64,000 nt of DNA from NCBI GenBank assembly GCA_016213645.1, contig JACQZY010000013.1:319081-383080 (forward strand). The letters run 5' to 3'. Position numbers and translations under genes: made by a program. Shown one piece after another: positions 26,948-35,298 of the stretch (position 1 is the first letter of the stretch; each line of letters opens with the position of its first letter). The notes beneath the pieces were generated by a model that was not told the origin of the DNA, did not search any database, and was given only the letters and a program-made list of their open reading frames with translations. Origin of the DNA: Actinomycetota bacterium (lineage in GTDB: Bacteria; Actinomycetota; Thermoleophilia; Solirubrobacterales; JACPNS01).

Positions 26948-26953
26948 TGGCGC

Positions 26954-28786
26954 ATGGGACGGATCCCCGGGGGGCGACGTCATGGCCTGGCCCCAGCCTT
27001 TTTTGCAACTCTTTTTGTGATCTTGATGCCGATCGCGGCGCTGCTTGCGGTCGAACGGCGGCTGTTGCACGTGCCCGCGGCGGCGTTTGTTTTTGTCTCG
27101 GCGCTCGCTTCGCTGGCGCTCGCTTCAGCCGGCGCGGCGGTCTGGTCGCGGCACGCGGCCTCGGGGGACCGTGTGTTTGCCGACCTGATGCTTTGGGGGT
27201 GGATCCGCCGCAAGCGCGCGGACAAGCGAATCGCCGACGCGCGCGCCCTGCTGGCCAGTGGCGAAGAACTCACGTCGGAGCGCCGGGTGGAGGTGTTGTG
27301 GTCGATCGCGCGAACGATTGAGTCGCGGGATCCTCGTCTGCACGGGCATTCCACGCGGGTCGCGCGCATCGCCGAAGCAATCGCCCTCAAGCTCAGTCTT
27401 GAGCCGGACGAAGTCGCGCGCGTACGCACCGCGGCCGCCGTGCACGACGTCGGCAAGCTGCGCACGCCGTGGCGGATCGTCAACAAGCCTGGCCCGTTGA
27501 CGGATGCCGAGTTCGAGGTGGTCAAGCGTCATCCGGTCGACGGGGCGAAGATGGTGGAACTGCTCGGCGACGAAGAACTGACCGCGATCGTGCGGCACCA
27601 CCACGAGCGGCTGGACGGGCGGGGTTATCCCGAAGGCATTTGTGGACGTGAGATTCCGATCGGCGCTCGCATCATCGCCGTCGCGGACACCTTCGACGCG
27701 ATCACATCGACCCGTCCATACCGGCGTGGCCGATGCCACCGCGAGGCGCTCGACGTGCTTCGTTCAGAGTCCGGTACGCAGCTTGACCCGCGCGTGGTCG
27801 GAGCTTTCGTCTCGTACTACAACAGCAAACGGGCGATATTCGGCTGGGGTGCCGCGGCGTCCGCGGTCAGTAGGGCGGTCGCGGCCACGAAGTCGGCGGT
27901 AGGCGGTCTGATTGCCGGTGCTTCGATCGGTCAGGGCGTGGCGATCATGGGCGCCGCCACGGTGGTCGCAACCGCGACGGTTTCGCCGGTGGTGTCTCAG
28001 GCGATGCCTGGTCTTGGTCATCACGCGAAGCCGCGGACGGCGGCGCACGGCGGCCCGGCGGCACGCACCTCGAACGCGGTCAGTGTCGCGGCGACGGGCG
28101 CGCGGGGTTCGGGGCCGTACGGCCCGGCGGTGGGACCAACAGGCCCGACGCACTCTGAACAGGCTCGTTCAAAAGACTCGAGCACCGACACGGACTCAAA
28201 CAGCTCACGTCAGGCATCCGACGGACAGCTCGGCGGCAACGGCAGGCGGCCGGTGGACAAGCCGCATCCGCAGTCCGGTGACCGTGGCGAAAATGGCAAA
28301 GCCCTCGGCAGGACGGATGGGAGGCCGGAGGGCGAACGTCCGGATAAACCGGCGGGCGGCGGTCCGGGCAACGGCGACGGCTCCGGCAAGAGCGGCGACC
28401 GGGGATCGGGATCGGGCAAAGGTTCCGGTTCCGGTTCGGACTCGGGCAAGAACAAGGGCTCGGGCAAGGGCGGCGGTAACCGTGGCGGGCAAGGTGGCAG
28501 TTCAAGCGGCGGCGACCGGGGAGGAAAAGGCGGCGGTAAGGATTCCGGCGGGGGGAATGGCAAGGGTTCGAATGGCGGCGGCTCAGGCTCAGGCGGAAAC
28601 GGCTCGGGCTCCAGCGGAAACGGCTCCGGCGGAAACGGCTCCGGCTCCGGCGGTGACCAGTCCACCGGCGCGGGCGAGGCGCCGGCCGACGACACCCAGT
28701 CGCAGTCCCAGTCTCAACCTGCCGATTCCGGACAGCAGCAGTCGTCGGGAAACGGCGGCAAGCGGGGCTCCAGAGGCGGCCACTGA
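26954..28786 (+). CDS. HD-GYP domain protein with Gly/Ser-rich C-terminal tail
   Basis: Predicted cyclic-di-GMP phosphodiesterase, 610 residues. Two N-terminal membrane helices (about 13-32 and 42-64), a linker, then the HD-GYP domain: AVHDVGKLRTPW (HD at 164-165), HPVDGAKM, and HHHERLDGRGYPEG near 215-228, with all signature residues present. After the domain is a hydrophobic Gly/Ala segment near 300-345, possibly a third membrane helix, then about 265 residues of low complexity dominated by Gly, Ser, Asn, Asp and Lys, with no cysteine. The tail is the odd part; if the third helix is real, it would lie outside the cell. Divergent from the secreted calcium-binding protein. Confidence 0.9.
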   Translation: MGRIPGGRRHGLAPAFFATLFVILMPIAALLAVERRLLHVPAAAFVFVSALASLALASAGAAVWSRHAASGDRVFADLMLWGWIRRKRADKRIADARALLASGEELTSERRVEVLWSIARTIESRDPRLHGHSTRVARIAEAIALKLSLEPDEVARVRTAAAVHDVGKLRTPWRIVNKPGPLTDAEFEVVKRHPVDGAKMVELLGDEELTAIVRHHHERLDGRGYPEGICGREIPIGARIIAVADTFDAITSTRPYRRGRCHREALDVLRSESGTQLDPRVVGAFVSYYNSKRAIFGWGAAASAVSRAVAATKSAVGGLIAGASIGQGVAIMGAATVVATATVSPVVSQAMPGLGHHAKPRTAAHGGPAARTSNAVSVAATGARGSGPYGPAVGPTGPTHSEQARSKDSSTDTDSNSSRQASDGQLGGNGRRPVDKPHPQSGDRGENGKALGRTDGRPEGERPDKPAGGGPGNGDGSGKSGDRGSGSGKGSGSGSDSGKNKGSGKGGGNRGGQGGSSSGGDRGGKGGGKDSGGGNGKGSNGGGSGSGGNGSGSSGNGSGGNGSGSGGDQSTGAGEAPADDTQSQSQSQPADSGQQQSSGNGGKRGSRGGH

Positions 28787-28829
28787 ACGTCGCGAAACGG
28801 CCGATGTGAAGGGCGCCACGTAGCGGCGA

Positions 28830-29612
28830 TTACTCTCCGGCCGGCACGATCAACTGAGTGATGCCCGTCGCGCGCCCGTCGCGCTCGGCGTCCACCAACA
28901 CGCCCATCACGTGTTCGTCGCCGGTGGCACTGTCGAAGCGTTGCGGCATGCCGGTGCGCAGCTTCGTGATGATTGCTTCTTTGACGACGCCGATCACGCC
29001 TGCGCGCGAGCCGGTCATGCCGACGTCGGTGCAGTACGCGGTGCCGCCTTCCAGTACGCGCGCGTCGGCCGTCGGCACGTGCGTGTGCGTTCCCACCACG
29101 GCCGTTACGCGGCCATCGAGATAAAACCCCGTCATCACCTTCTCGCTGGTCAGCTCGGCGTGCATATCCACCAGCAGCAGATCGCAGTCGTCGCCGATCT
29201 CGCGGATGATGCGGTCCGCGCAATCCCACGGGTTTCCCTCGTGGTCCATGCCGAACTGGCCGATCAAGTTGATCACTCCCAGACGTAGCGTGCCGTCTTC
29301 CACGATCGTCCATCCGCGTCCGGGGTTTCCGGCGTGCTGGTTTGCGGGCCGTACGATCGGTTTGTCGCCGTTTAGGTACGGGTAGATCTCGCGGTGGCGA
29401 TAGGTGTGATTGCCCAGCGTGATCGCGTCGGCGCCGAGCGCGAAGATCTCGTCGGCCGTGGCGGGAGTGATGCCCATGCCACCCGCGGCGTTCTCGCCGT
29501 TGACCACCACGAAGTCCGGTTCGTGTTCGTCGCGCAGGCGCGGCAGGACGGTGGCCAGTGCGCGGCGGCCGGGTTCGGCCACGACGTCACCGATGAAGAG
29601 GATCTTCGGCAC
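28830..29612 (-). CDS. YmdB-type metallophosphoesterase (2',3'-cyclic nucleotide 2'-phosphodiesterase)
   Basis: Calcineurin-like phosphoesterase of the TIGR00282/YmdB family; Bacillus YmdB is needed for biofilm and sporulation decisions. The 260 residues contain ILFIGDVVAEPGRRAL, VVVNGENAAGGMGIT, ITLGNHTYRHRE, LVDMHAELTSEK and VVGTHTHVPTADARVL, giving the complete set of metal ligands. The start is GTG at 29612-29610, with the -10 TACACT six bases upstream, so probably leaderless. In many genomes ymdB neighbours RNase Y, but that gene is not in this window. Confidence 0.92.
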   Translation of the reverse strand: MPKILFIGDVVAEPGRRALATVLPRLRDEHEPDFVVVNGENAAGGMGITPATADEIFALGADAITLGNHTYRHREIYPYLNGDKPIVRPANQHAGNPGRGWTIVEDGTLRLGVINLIGQFGMDHEGNPWDCADRIIREIGDDCDLLLVDMHAELTSEKVMTGFYLDGRVTAVVGTHTHVPTADARVLEGGTAYCTDVGMTGSRAGVIGVVKEAIITKLRTGMPQRFDSATGDEHVMGVLVDAERDGRATGITQLIVPAGE

Positions 29613-29618
29613 TGCGGC

Positions 29619-29624
29619 AGTGTA
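29619..29624 (-). promoter_or_regulatory. -10 element for a leaderless ymdB-type transcript
   Basis: TACACT on the minus strand, ending six bases before the GTG start. The same hexamer and spacing occur before purA. Confidence 0.45.
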
Positions 29625-29683
29625 TGGCGTCGTGCCGCCGATGCGGCCACCGGTGGCGAGTAGCGTAAGCGAATGATATATAG

Positions 29684-29725
29684 ATTCTATCTTTCTGTTC
29701 GATAGAATGATAGAAACTATCTATC
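29684..29725 (+). promoter_or_regulatory. AT-rich palindromic operator/promoter of the fic gene
   Basis: ATTCTATC (29684-29691) and GATAGAAT (29701-29708) are perfect 8-bp arms. GATAG-AAA-CTATC (29709-29721) follows, then another TATC. The stretch from about 29671 to 29728 is strongly AT-rich in a GC-rich genome, and the second palindrome ends five bases before the ATG. There is no Shine-Dalgarno. This looks like a tightly repressed promoter. Confidence 0.6.
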
Positions 29726-29726
29726 A

Positions 29727-30917
29727 ATGAGGCAGCCTGTTTACAAGACACCGAAGCTCGAACCGGTCGAGCTAAAGGTCCTCGAATTGATCGATGGCCT
29801 GCGCGTTCAGCTGGACGGTTACGTACATCCGGAACCCCGCCGTTGGTACGGAACGCTCAGGCGAATGTCATTCGCACGAAACGTCCAGGGATCGAACAGC
29901 ATTGAGGGTTACGACGCAAGTCTTGACGACGTTGTCGCGGCGGTCGATGACGAACCAACCCTCGGCACCGACGAAGAAACGCGCCTTGCGCTGTCGGGTT
30001 GTCGCGACGCAATGACTTATGTGCTCCACGTGGCGAAGGACCCGGATGCCACGGTGGACGCAGGTTTACTCAAGTCGATGCATTTCATGATGATGAAACA
30101 CCGGCTCGACAAAGATCCGGGCAGGTGGCGACCGGGCAAAATTTTCGTGGTGCGAGAAGCGACCGGCGAACGGACATACGAAGGTCCGCCACACGAGTTG
30201 GTGCCCGAACTCATTGCCGGCACGATTGAAGAACTCGAAGACAGCCACGACCCAGTTCTGGTGCGGGCCGCGATGGCTCATCTGAACCTCGTAATGGTCC
30301 ATCCCTTCCGTGACGGGAATGGGCGGATGGGACGCGCGCTCCAAACGCTGGTGCTTGCTCGCGAAGAAATCCGTGCGCCCGTGTTTTCAAGCATCGAGGA
30401 GTATCTCGGTCGTAACACGCAGTCTTACTACGACGTGCTTGTCGAAGTCGGGCAAGGCGAATGGAGCCCGCGGAACGACGCCCGCCCATGGCTCCGCTAT
30501 TGCCTAACCGCGCATTACCACCAAGCCAGGACCCAGCTAAGGCGAATCCAAGAAACCGAACAGCTCTACGTGGCATGCGCGGAAATCGTCGACAACCATG
30601 GCCTGCCTGAACGAGCGATAGGCGCACTGGTCGAAGGTGCGTACGGATTACGTCTGACTCATGCTGCCTACAAGCGCATCGTGGGCTTCACGGCCGGCGA
30701 GGAGATTTCGGGCCTGACGGCCAGTCGGGACCTTCGCGCGATGGTCGACGCAAAGCTTCTAAAGCCAATTGGGCAGACTCGCGGGCGCTACTACCTGGGC
30801 GCCGATTCCGTGATCGCCGAACGGCGACGCATCCAAGTCACTCGCAAGCCCAAAGAAACCAGCAATCCGTTTGAAATTGCCACGGCCCAGCTTCGGCGAC
30901 CTGTGGCCAACGGGTGA
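29727..30917 (+). CDS. Fic family protein (predicted AMP transferase)
   Basis: Fic-domain protein of 396 residues, a family that usually transfers AMP to target proteins. The catalytic motif is HPFRDGNGRMGR at 192-203 with His192. An N-terminal inhibitory helix motif S-N-S-I-E-G (56-61) matches the class II [S/T]xxxE[G/N] form, so the protein should be self-inhibited in cis without a separate antitoxin. A C-terminal winged-helix-like region (LTHAAYKRIVGFTAGEEISGLTASRDLRAMVDAKLL) follows, typical of Fic-HTH proteins that may bind their own promoter. The AT-rich upstream DNA contrasts with the surroundings and suggests acquisition. Targets unknown. Confidence 0.93.
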   Translation: MRQPVYKTPKLEPVELKVLELIDGLRVQLDGYVHPEPRRWYGTLRRMSFARNVQGSNSIEGYDASLDDVVAAVDDEPTLGTDEETRLALSGCRDAMTYVLHVAKDPDATVDAGLLKSMHFMMMKHRLDKDPGRWRPGKIFVVREATGERTYEGPPHELVPELIAGTIEELEDSHDPVLVRAAMAHLNLVMVHPFRDGNGRMGRALQTLVLAREEIRAPVFSSIEEYLGRNTQSYYDVLVEVGQGEWSPRNDARPWLRYCLTAHYHQARTQLRRIQETEQLYVACAEIVDNHGLPERAIGALVEGAYGLRLTHAAYKRIVGFTAGEEISGLTASRDLRAMVDAKLLKPIGQTRGRYYLGADSVIAERRRIQVTRKPKETSNPFEIATAQLRRPVANG

Positions 30918-31024
30918 TCTGGCGCCGTCCGGCCTCTGATTGCACCGGGTCGCCGATCACACTCACGTCAAAGGGGTCGGATCGAAACTGACCGAACCCG
31001 GCCACCGCCGTGCCCGGCCGTAGT

Positions 31025-31030
31025 TATGCT
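31025..31030 (+). promoter_or_regulatory. -10 element for a leaderless ABC exporter transcript
   Basis: TATGCT ends seven bases before the ATG at 31038. The string TATGCTGGCG is repeated exactly before the RDD gene at 56534. Confidence 0.5.
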
Positions 31031-31037
31031 GGCGGCC

Positions 31038-31772
31038 ATGTCCGTGCTCGAAGGCCGCTCGCTGATCAGGCGTTACGACGATCTCGTCGCGCTCAACGCG
31101 GTGTCGTTCGCGCTCGACGCCGGTGAGCGGATCGCGATCGCCGGGCCGAACGGTTCGGGCAAAACCACGCTGCTCTCCGTGCTTGCGGGAGTGCAGACGC
31201 CCGATGGCGGCGAGGTGGACCGGCACGGATCGCGGCTGGGTTGGGTTCCGCAGCGCGCGGCCGTTTACGGCAAGTTGACCGTGCGCGAAAACCTGCGCCT
31301 GTTTGCCCGGCTCGAAGGTGTGGACGATGTGGACGCGGCGGTCGACCGCATGCTTGCGCGCATCGCGCTCGCGGACCGCGCGGACGCGCGAGCCGAGGAG
31401 CTTTCGGGCGGCATGCGCCAGCGGCTGAGCATCGGCGTCGGCCTGATCAGCGATCCCGTCGTGCTGCTGCTGGACGAACCGACGGCGGCGCTCGACCAAC
31501 TACAGCGCGAGCGGCTCTGGGAGTTGCTCGACCAGCTCGCGGCGCAGGGCATCGCGATCGTTTTCTCCACGCACGCGGCAAACGAGGTGGAAGGTCACGC
31601 GTCTCGTGTGATCGTGCTCGACGGCGGTGAATTGCTCTACGACGGCCCGCCCGCGCAGTTGGGATCGGAATCGCATTTCGAGGCGTCCTTCATCAACTTC
31701 CTGCGCGCGCGGCGCGGCGAGGACTTTGTCGTCGCGCCGGGGCGAGACGACGCCGGAGGGGGCCCGGCATGA
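31038..31772 (+). CDS. ABC transporter ATP-binding protein
   Basis: Cytoplasmic nucleotide-binding subunit of an ABC-2-type exporter. From ATG 31038 it has 244 residues; an in-frame ATG at 31026 would overlap the -10 element and is less likely. Walker A GPNGSGKT at about 36-43, signature LSGGMRQRLS, Walker B VVLLLDEPTAALDQLQ, and H-loop FSTHAANEVEGH. Q-loop WVPQRAAVYGKLTVRENL resembles the CcmA/NatA type. The stop overlaps the permease start as ATGA. Substrate unknown; no resistance or antibiotic genes are adjacent. Confidence 0.93.
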   Translation: MSVLEGRSLIRRYDDLVALNAVSFALDAGERIAIAGPNGSGKTTLLSVLAGVQTPDGGEVDRHGSRLGWVPQRAAVYGKLTVRENLRLFARLEGVDDVDAAVDRMLARIALADRADARAEELSGGMRQRLSIGVGLISDPVVLLLDEPTAALDQLQRERLWELLDQLAAQGIAIVFSTHAANEVEGHASRVIVLDGGELLYDGPPAQLGSESHFEASFINFLRARRGEDFVVAPGRDDAGGGPA

Positions 31773-33106
31773 AGCTGCGGTTTCTGCTCGCCAAGGACCT
31801 CAAGCTGCTGCGCCGCACACCGTCGGTGGCCGTCCTGCTGGCGCTTTACCCGGCGCTGGTGGCGGTGCTGATCGGTCTCGCCGTCGGCCGCCCGCCCGCC
31901 AAACCGCGCGTCGCGATCGTCAACCAGGTGCCGGCCGGCGAGCGCACCCTGCTGGTCGGCGGCAAGAAGTTCGATCTCGACAAGCTGATCCGGTCGGTCT
32001 ACAAGAACGTTGACGGCTACGACGTAAAGAGCCGTTTGGCGGCGGTGGAAGAGGTGCGCTCCGGCGACGCCGTTGCGGCGATCGTGATTCCGCACGACAT
32101 CATCGACCAACTTGAGTCACCACTGGCGCAGGGACGGATCGAGGCGATCTTCGACGCCTCCGATCCGGTCCGGCGAAGTTACGTGGAGACCACGATCAAG
32201 GGCCTTCTGGTGGACACCAACCAGGAGCTCACCAAGCGCTTCAGCGGCGTCGCGCTGGACTATATGGACCTGATCGTGAAGGGTGGAAAGATCACCGTTG
32301 GTACGCGCTCGATAGAACTGCTCGGTCTCAAGGGCGGCGAAAAGCTGTTGCCGAGAATTCTGCCGTACGTGCCGCCGTCGCAGCGCGCCGAACTGGCCAG
32401 GCTCGGCGAGTCTTTCCGGCTCGCGCGGATCGGCTCGCGCTACAGCGACGATTTGCTCAATCGCGTGGGCGAACCGATCAAGCTGAAGCAAAAGCCGATC
32501 GGCACCAGCTCATCACTTCCGTCATTGGCGGTCGCCGTGGCGGTCTGCGTCTCGGCGATGTTCGTGGCGTTGCTGCTCGGCGCCGGCATGCTGGCCTACG
32601 AACAAGAAGACCAGATGCTCCAGCGCCTGCTGCGGGGACTGGTCTCACGGCGCGTGGTCGTGGCCGAGAAGATTCTGCTCGCCGCGATCTGCGCGCTGGT
32701 CGTGGGCACGGTGATGGTGCTCGCGTTTGGCTTCTTCATCGACATCCGCTGGCAGCGCGCCTACGCCTGGTGGCCCGCGATCGTGGGAGCCTCGCTCGCC
32801 TTCGGCGCGGCGGGCGTGGCGATCGGCGCGGCCAGCGGGGACGTGCGCGCCGCGTCGCTGGCGTCCTTCATGCTCGGCCTGCCGTTGGCCGCCGCCGCGC
32901 TGGTGCCGGAAGGCGCGATAACCGACTCGGTCTACAGCCTTTTACAGGCGGTCAACTCGCTGTTCCCGTTCAAGCCCGCGCTCGAACTCGTACGCGCCGG
33001 CCTTGCCCCGGGCCGCGAGGCGCTGGTGCCGGGGCTGCACCTGCTTGCGCTGGTGGCTGCCTACGGTGCGCTGGCGAGCTTCGCTGTGAAGCGCCGCGCC
33101 ACGTAG
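31769..33106 (+). CDS. ABC-2 type transporter permease
   Basis: Membrane subunit of 445 residues paired with the preceding ATPase. One helix at the N-terminus (VAVLLALYPALVAVLIGLAVG), then an extracytoplasmic region of about 230 residues (40-265), then five helices: LAVAVAVCVSAMFVALLLGAGML, a second containing LLAAICALVVGTVMVLAFGFF, two Gly/Ala-rich ones and a final LVPGLHLLALVAAYGAL. This 1 + large loop + 5 layout is that of YhgE/NatB-like ABC-2 permeases. The substrate is not predictable. Four-base overlap with the ATPase shows an operon. Confidence 0.88.
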   Translation: MKLRFLLAKDLKLLRRTPSVAVLLALYPALVAVLIGLAVGRPPAKPRVAIVNQVPAGERTLLVGGKKFDLDKLIRSVYKNVDGYDVKSRLAAVEEVRSGDAVAAIVIPHDIIDQLESPLAQGRIEAIFDASDPVRRSYVETTIKGLLVDTNQELTKRFSGVALDYMDLIVKGGKITVGTRSIELLGLKGGEKLLPRILPYVPPSQRAELARLGESFRLARIGSRYSDDLLNRVGEPIKLKQKPIGTSSSLPSLAVAVAVCVSAMFVALLLGAGMLAYEQEDQMLQRLLRGLVSRRVVVAEKILLAAICALVVGTVMVLAFGFFIDIRWQRAYAWWPAIVGASLAFGAAGVAIGAASGDVRAASLASFMLGLPLAAAALVPEGAITDSVYSLLQAVNSLFPFKPALELVRAGLAPGREALVPGLHLLALVAAYGALASFAVKRRAT

Positions 33107-33159
33107 CGCGAGGCCGTGCCGCCGTCGGCCTTTTCGCCTGTTTGCGAAGCCGCGCCCGG

Positions 33160-33165
33160 TACCTT
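33160..33165 (+). promoter_or_regulatory. -10 element for a leaderless hemB transcript
   Basis: TACCTT ends six bases before the hemB ATG. It would head the heme/respiration cluster. Confidence 0.4.
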
Positions 33166-33171
33166 TCAAGC

Positions 33172-34161
33172 ATGGCCTTTCCAGCCACTCGCCTGCGGCG
33201 CCTGCGCAAAACCCGTGGTATCCGCGATCTTGTGCGCGAGAGCCACGTCTCTCCCGCGCATCTGGTGCAGCCAATGTTCGTGCTGCCCGGTGACTCTCGC
33301 GAAGAACCGGTGGCCTCGATGCCGGGCGTCAGTCGGCTCAGCGTCGACAGAGCGGTCGCCGAGGCGCAACATCTTCACGAACTCGGAATTTCCGCCGTGC
33401 TGCTGTTCGGTCTGCCGGAGGACAAGGACGAAACCGGTTCCGGCGCCTGGGACGCCGACGGCGCAGTTCAGCGGGCCGTTGCCGCCATCAAAGCCGAAAC
33501 GCCGGCACTGACGGTGATCACCGACGTTTGTCTCTGCGCCTACACCTCGCACGGGCACTGCGGCGTGCTCGACCGCCAGGGCGACGTGGACAACGACGAA
33601 ACACTCGAACTACTCGCCCGTACGGCGATCTCCCACGCGGCAGCGGGAGCCGACGCGGTGGCTCCCAGCGACATGATGGACGGACGCGTCGGTGCGCTAC
33701 GCGCCGCGCTCGATGAAGACGATTTTCCCAACACGGCGATCGTCGCCTACAGCGCCAAGTTCGCCAGCGCCTTCTACGGGCCGTTTCGTGACGCCGCCGA
33801 CTCCGCTCCCGCCTCCGGGCCCGGCGTGGCCGAAGATCGTCGCGGTTACCAGATGGACCCGGCCAACGCGCGCGAGGCCGTGCGCGAGGCGCAGCTCGAC
33901 GTGGAGGAGGGAGCGGACATCGTGATGGTCAAACCCGGCCTTCCATATCTGGACGTGATCCGCCGTGTGCGGGACGCCGTTGACACGCCGGTCGCGGCCT
34001 ACAACGTCAGCGGTGAGTACGCGATGGTCAAGGCAGCCGCCGCCGCTGGCTATCTTGATGAGCGTGCTGCCGTAACGGAGACGCTGCTTTCGTTGCGGCG
34101 CGCGGGCGCGGACATCATCGTGACTTACCACGCCAAGGACTTCGCCACGTGGAACCAGTGA
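33172..34161 (+). CDS. hemB: Delta-aminolevulinic acid dehydratase (porphobilinogen synthase)
   Basis: Condenses two 5-aminolevulinate molecules to porphobilinogen. ATG 33172 gives 329 residues starting MAFPATRLRRLRKTRGIRDLVRE, the standard N-terminus; a far longer open frame upstream is spurious. Zinc-binding cysteines in DVCLCAYTSHGHCG, Schiff-base lysines in AYSAKFASAFYGPFR and IVMVKPGLPYLDV, and SDMMDGRVGALR are all present, indicating a zinc-dependent enzyme. First gene of a plus-strand cluster with hemL; overlaps the next gene by four bases. Confidence 0.97.
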   Translation: MAFPATRLRRLRKTRGIRDLVRESHVSPAHLVQPMFVLPGDSREEPVASMPGVSRLSVDRAVAEAQHLHELGISAVLLFGLPEDKDETGSGAWDADGAVQRAVAAIKAETPALTVITDVCLCAYTSHGHCGVLDRQGDVDNDETLELLARTAISHAAAGADAVAPSDMMDGRVGALRAALDEDDFPNTAIVAYSAKFASAFYGPFRDAADSAPASGPGVAEDRRGYQMDPANAREAVREAQLDVEEGADIVMVKPGLPYLDVIRRVRDAVDTPVAAYNVSGEYAMVKAAAAAGYLDERAAVTETLLSLRRAGADIIVTYHAKDFATWNQ

Positions 34162-35276
34162 CTTCACAATCCCAAGCCAAGGACGGCATCACCGCTCCCC
34201 CGGAAAGCGGATCCGGCCAGCCGAAGACGCGCGAGCGCAAGCTCGGCGCGGCGATCCCCTTGGATGAACGCGACAAGCGGTTGCTGAACGTATTGCAGAG
34301 CGAGTTTCCGCTGGACCCCGAGCCGTTCAAGCTTGTCGCGCAAAAGCTCGAAGCTCCGCTGGATTGGGTGCTCGCCCGCACCCAAACCCTGCTCGACGAG
34401 CGCATCATCCGCGAGATCACCCCGATCTTCGACACCCGTACGCTTGGTTATGAGTCGATGTTGGTGGCCGCGCGCGTCGATCCCGAAAATCCGCATCGCG
34501 CCGCCAAGGTCATCAACGCGCACCCGGGCGTAAGTCACAACTACCTGCGTAATCACGAGTTCAACATGTGGTTCACGATCGCCACGCCACCCGATTCCAA
34601 GCTTGGCCTGGAGCGCACCCTGGAAGTGCTCGCCAAGGAGTGCGGCGCCACCAGCGTGCGTCAGTTGCCCACGCTCAAGCTCTTCAAGATCAACATGAAC
34701 CTGGAGATGGAAAAAGGCACGGAGACGCTGGCCGCGCCCGGCGGCGAGAGCAAAGAGCGAGCGCTCGTCCCGACGCCGCTGAGTGATCGCGACTACGCCG
34801 TGATCCGCAATCTCCAGGGTCCGATGCAAGCGATCCCACGCCCTTACGACGCGGCCGCCGAGGCCTGCGCAATCTCCACGCAAGAGCTGCTGGACCACCT
34901 TCAGAACATGATCGATCGTGGCCTGTTGCGTCGCGTCGCGGCGATCCTCTTCCACCGTCGCGCCGGCTTCAGCGCCAACGGTATGGGCGTCTGGAAGGTG
35001 CCCGAGGATCAGGTGGAGACGATCGGCGCGCAGATGGCCGCGTTCCGCGGAGTCTCACATTGCTACCAACGCCCCACCTACGAGGACTGGCCTTACAACG
35101 TTTTCACGATGGCCCACGGCCGCTCGAAGGAGGAGTGCGACGCGATTCTCGACGAGATCGCCGAGCAGACCGGTGTTCACGAGCGTTCCACGCTCTACTC
35201 CTCAACCGAATTCAAGAAGATTCGCCTGCGCTATTTCACACCCGATTACGCCGAGTGGGAGGCGTCGCGTCTGTGA
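34158..35276 (+). CDS. Siroheme decarboxylase-like protein (AhbA-AhbB-type fusion)
   Basis: Two tandem Lrp/AsnC-like modules in 372 residues (GTG 34158, GTGA overlap with hemB; a GTG at 34149 is also possible). Each half has a winged-helix segment (DERDKRLLNVLQSEFPLDPEPF near 37-58; SDRDYAVIRNLQGPMQAIPRPY near 212-233) followed by a ferredoxin-like domain bearing the family motif: VSHNYLRNHEFNMWFTIATP in the first and VSHCYQRPTYEDWPYNVFTMAHG in the second. These match AhbA/AhbB and NirD/L/G/H, which decarboxylate siroheme in heme or heme d1 synthesis; normally they are separate subunits. Placement between hemB and hemL supports a tetrapyrrole role. A transcription-factor role (Lrp-like) is the alternative. 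Confidence 0.82.
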   Translation: MTSQSQAKDGITAPPESGSGQPKTRERKLGAAIPLDERDKRLLNVLQSEFPLDPEPFKLVAQKLEAPLDWVLARTQTLLDERIIREITPIFDTRTLGYESMLVAARVDPENPHRAAKVINAHPGVSHNYLRNHEFNMWFTIATPPDSKLGLERTLEVLAKECGATSVRQLPTLKLFKINMNLEMEKGTETLAAPGGESKERALVPTPLSDRDYAVIRNLQGPMQAIPRPYDAAAEACAISTQELLDHLQNMIDRGLLRRVAAILFHRRAGFSANGMGVWKVPEDQVETIGAQMAAFRGVSHCYQRPTYEDWPYNVFTMAHGRSKEECDAILDEIAEQTGVHERSTLYSSTEFKKIRLRYFTPDYAEWEASRL

Positions 35277-35298
35277 CCGGGGCATCGGGGGGCGTCGC

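Noticed and set aside
30918..31024. Possible small gene between fic and the ABC exporter
   Set aside because: No open frame with a start signal; the region is best read as intergenic with the exporter promoter at its end.
32770..33171. N-terminal extension of the hemB frame
   Set aside because: Overlaps the ABC permease in another frame. The ATG at 33172 matches the family N-terminus.
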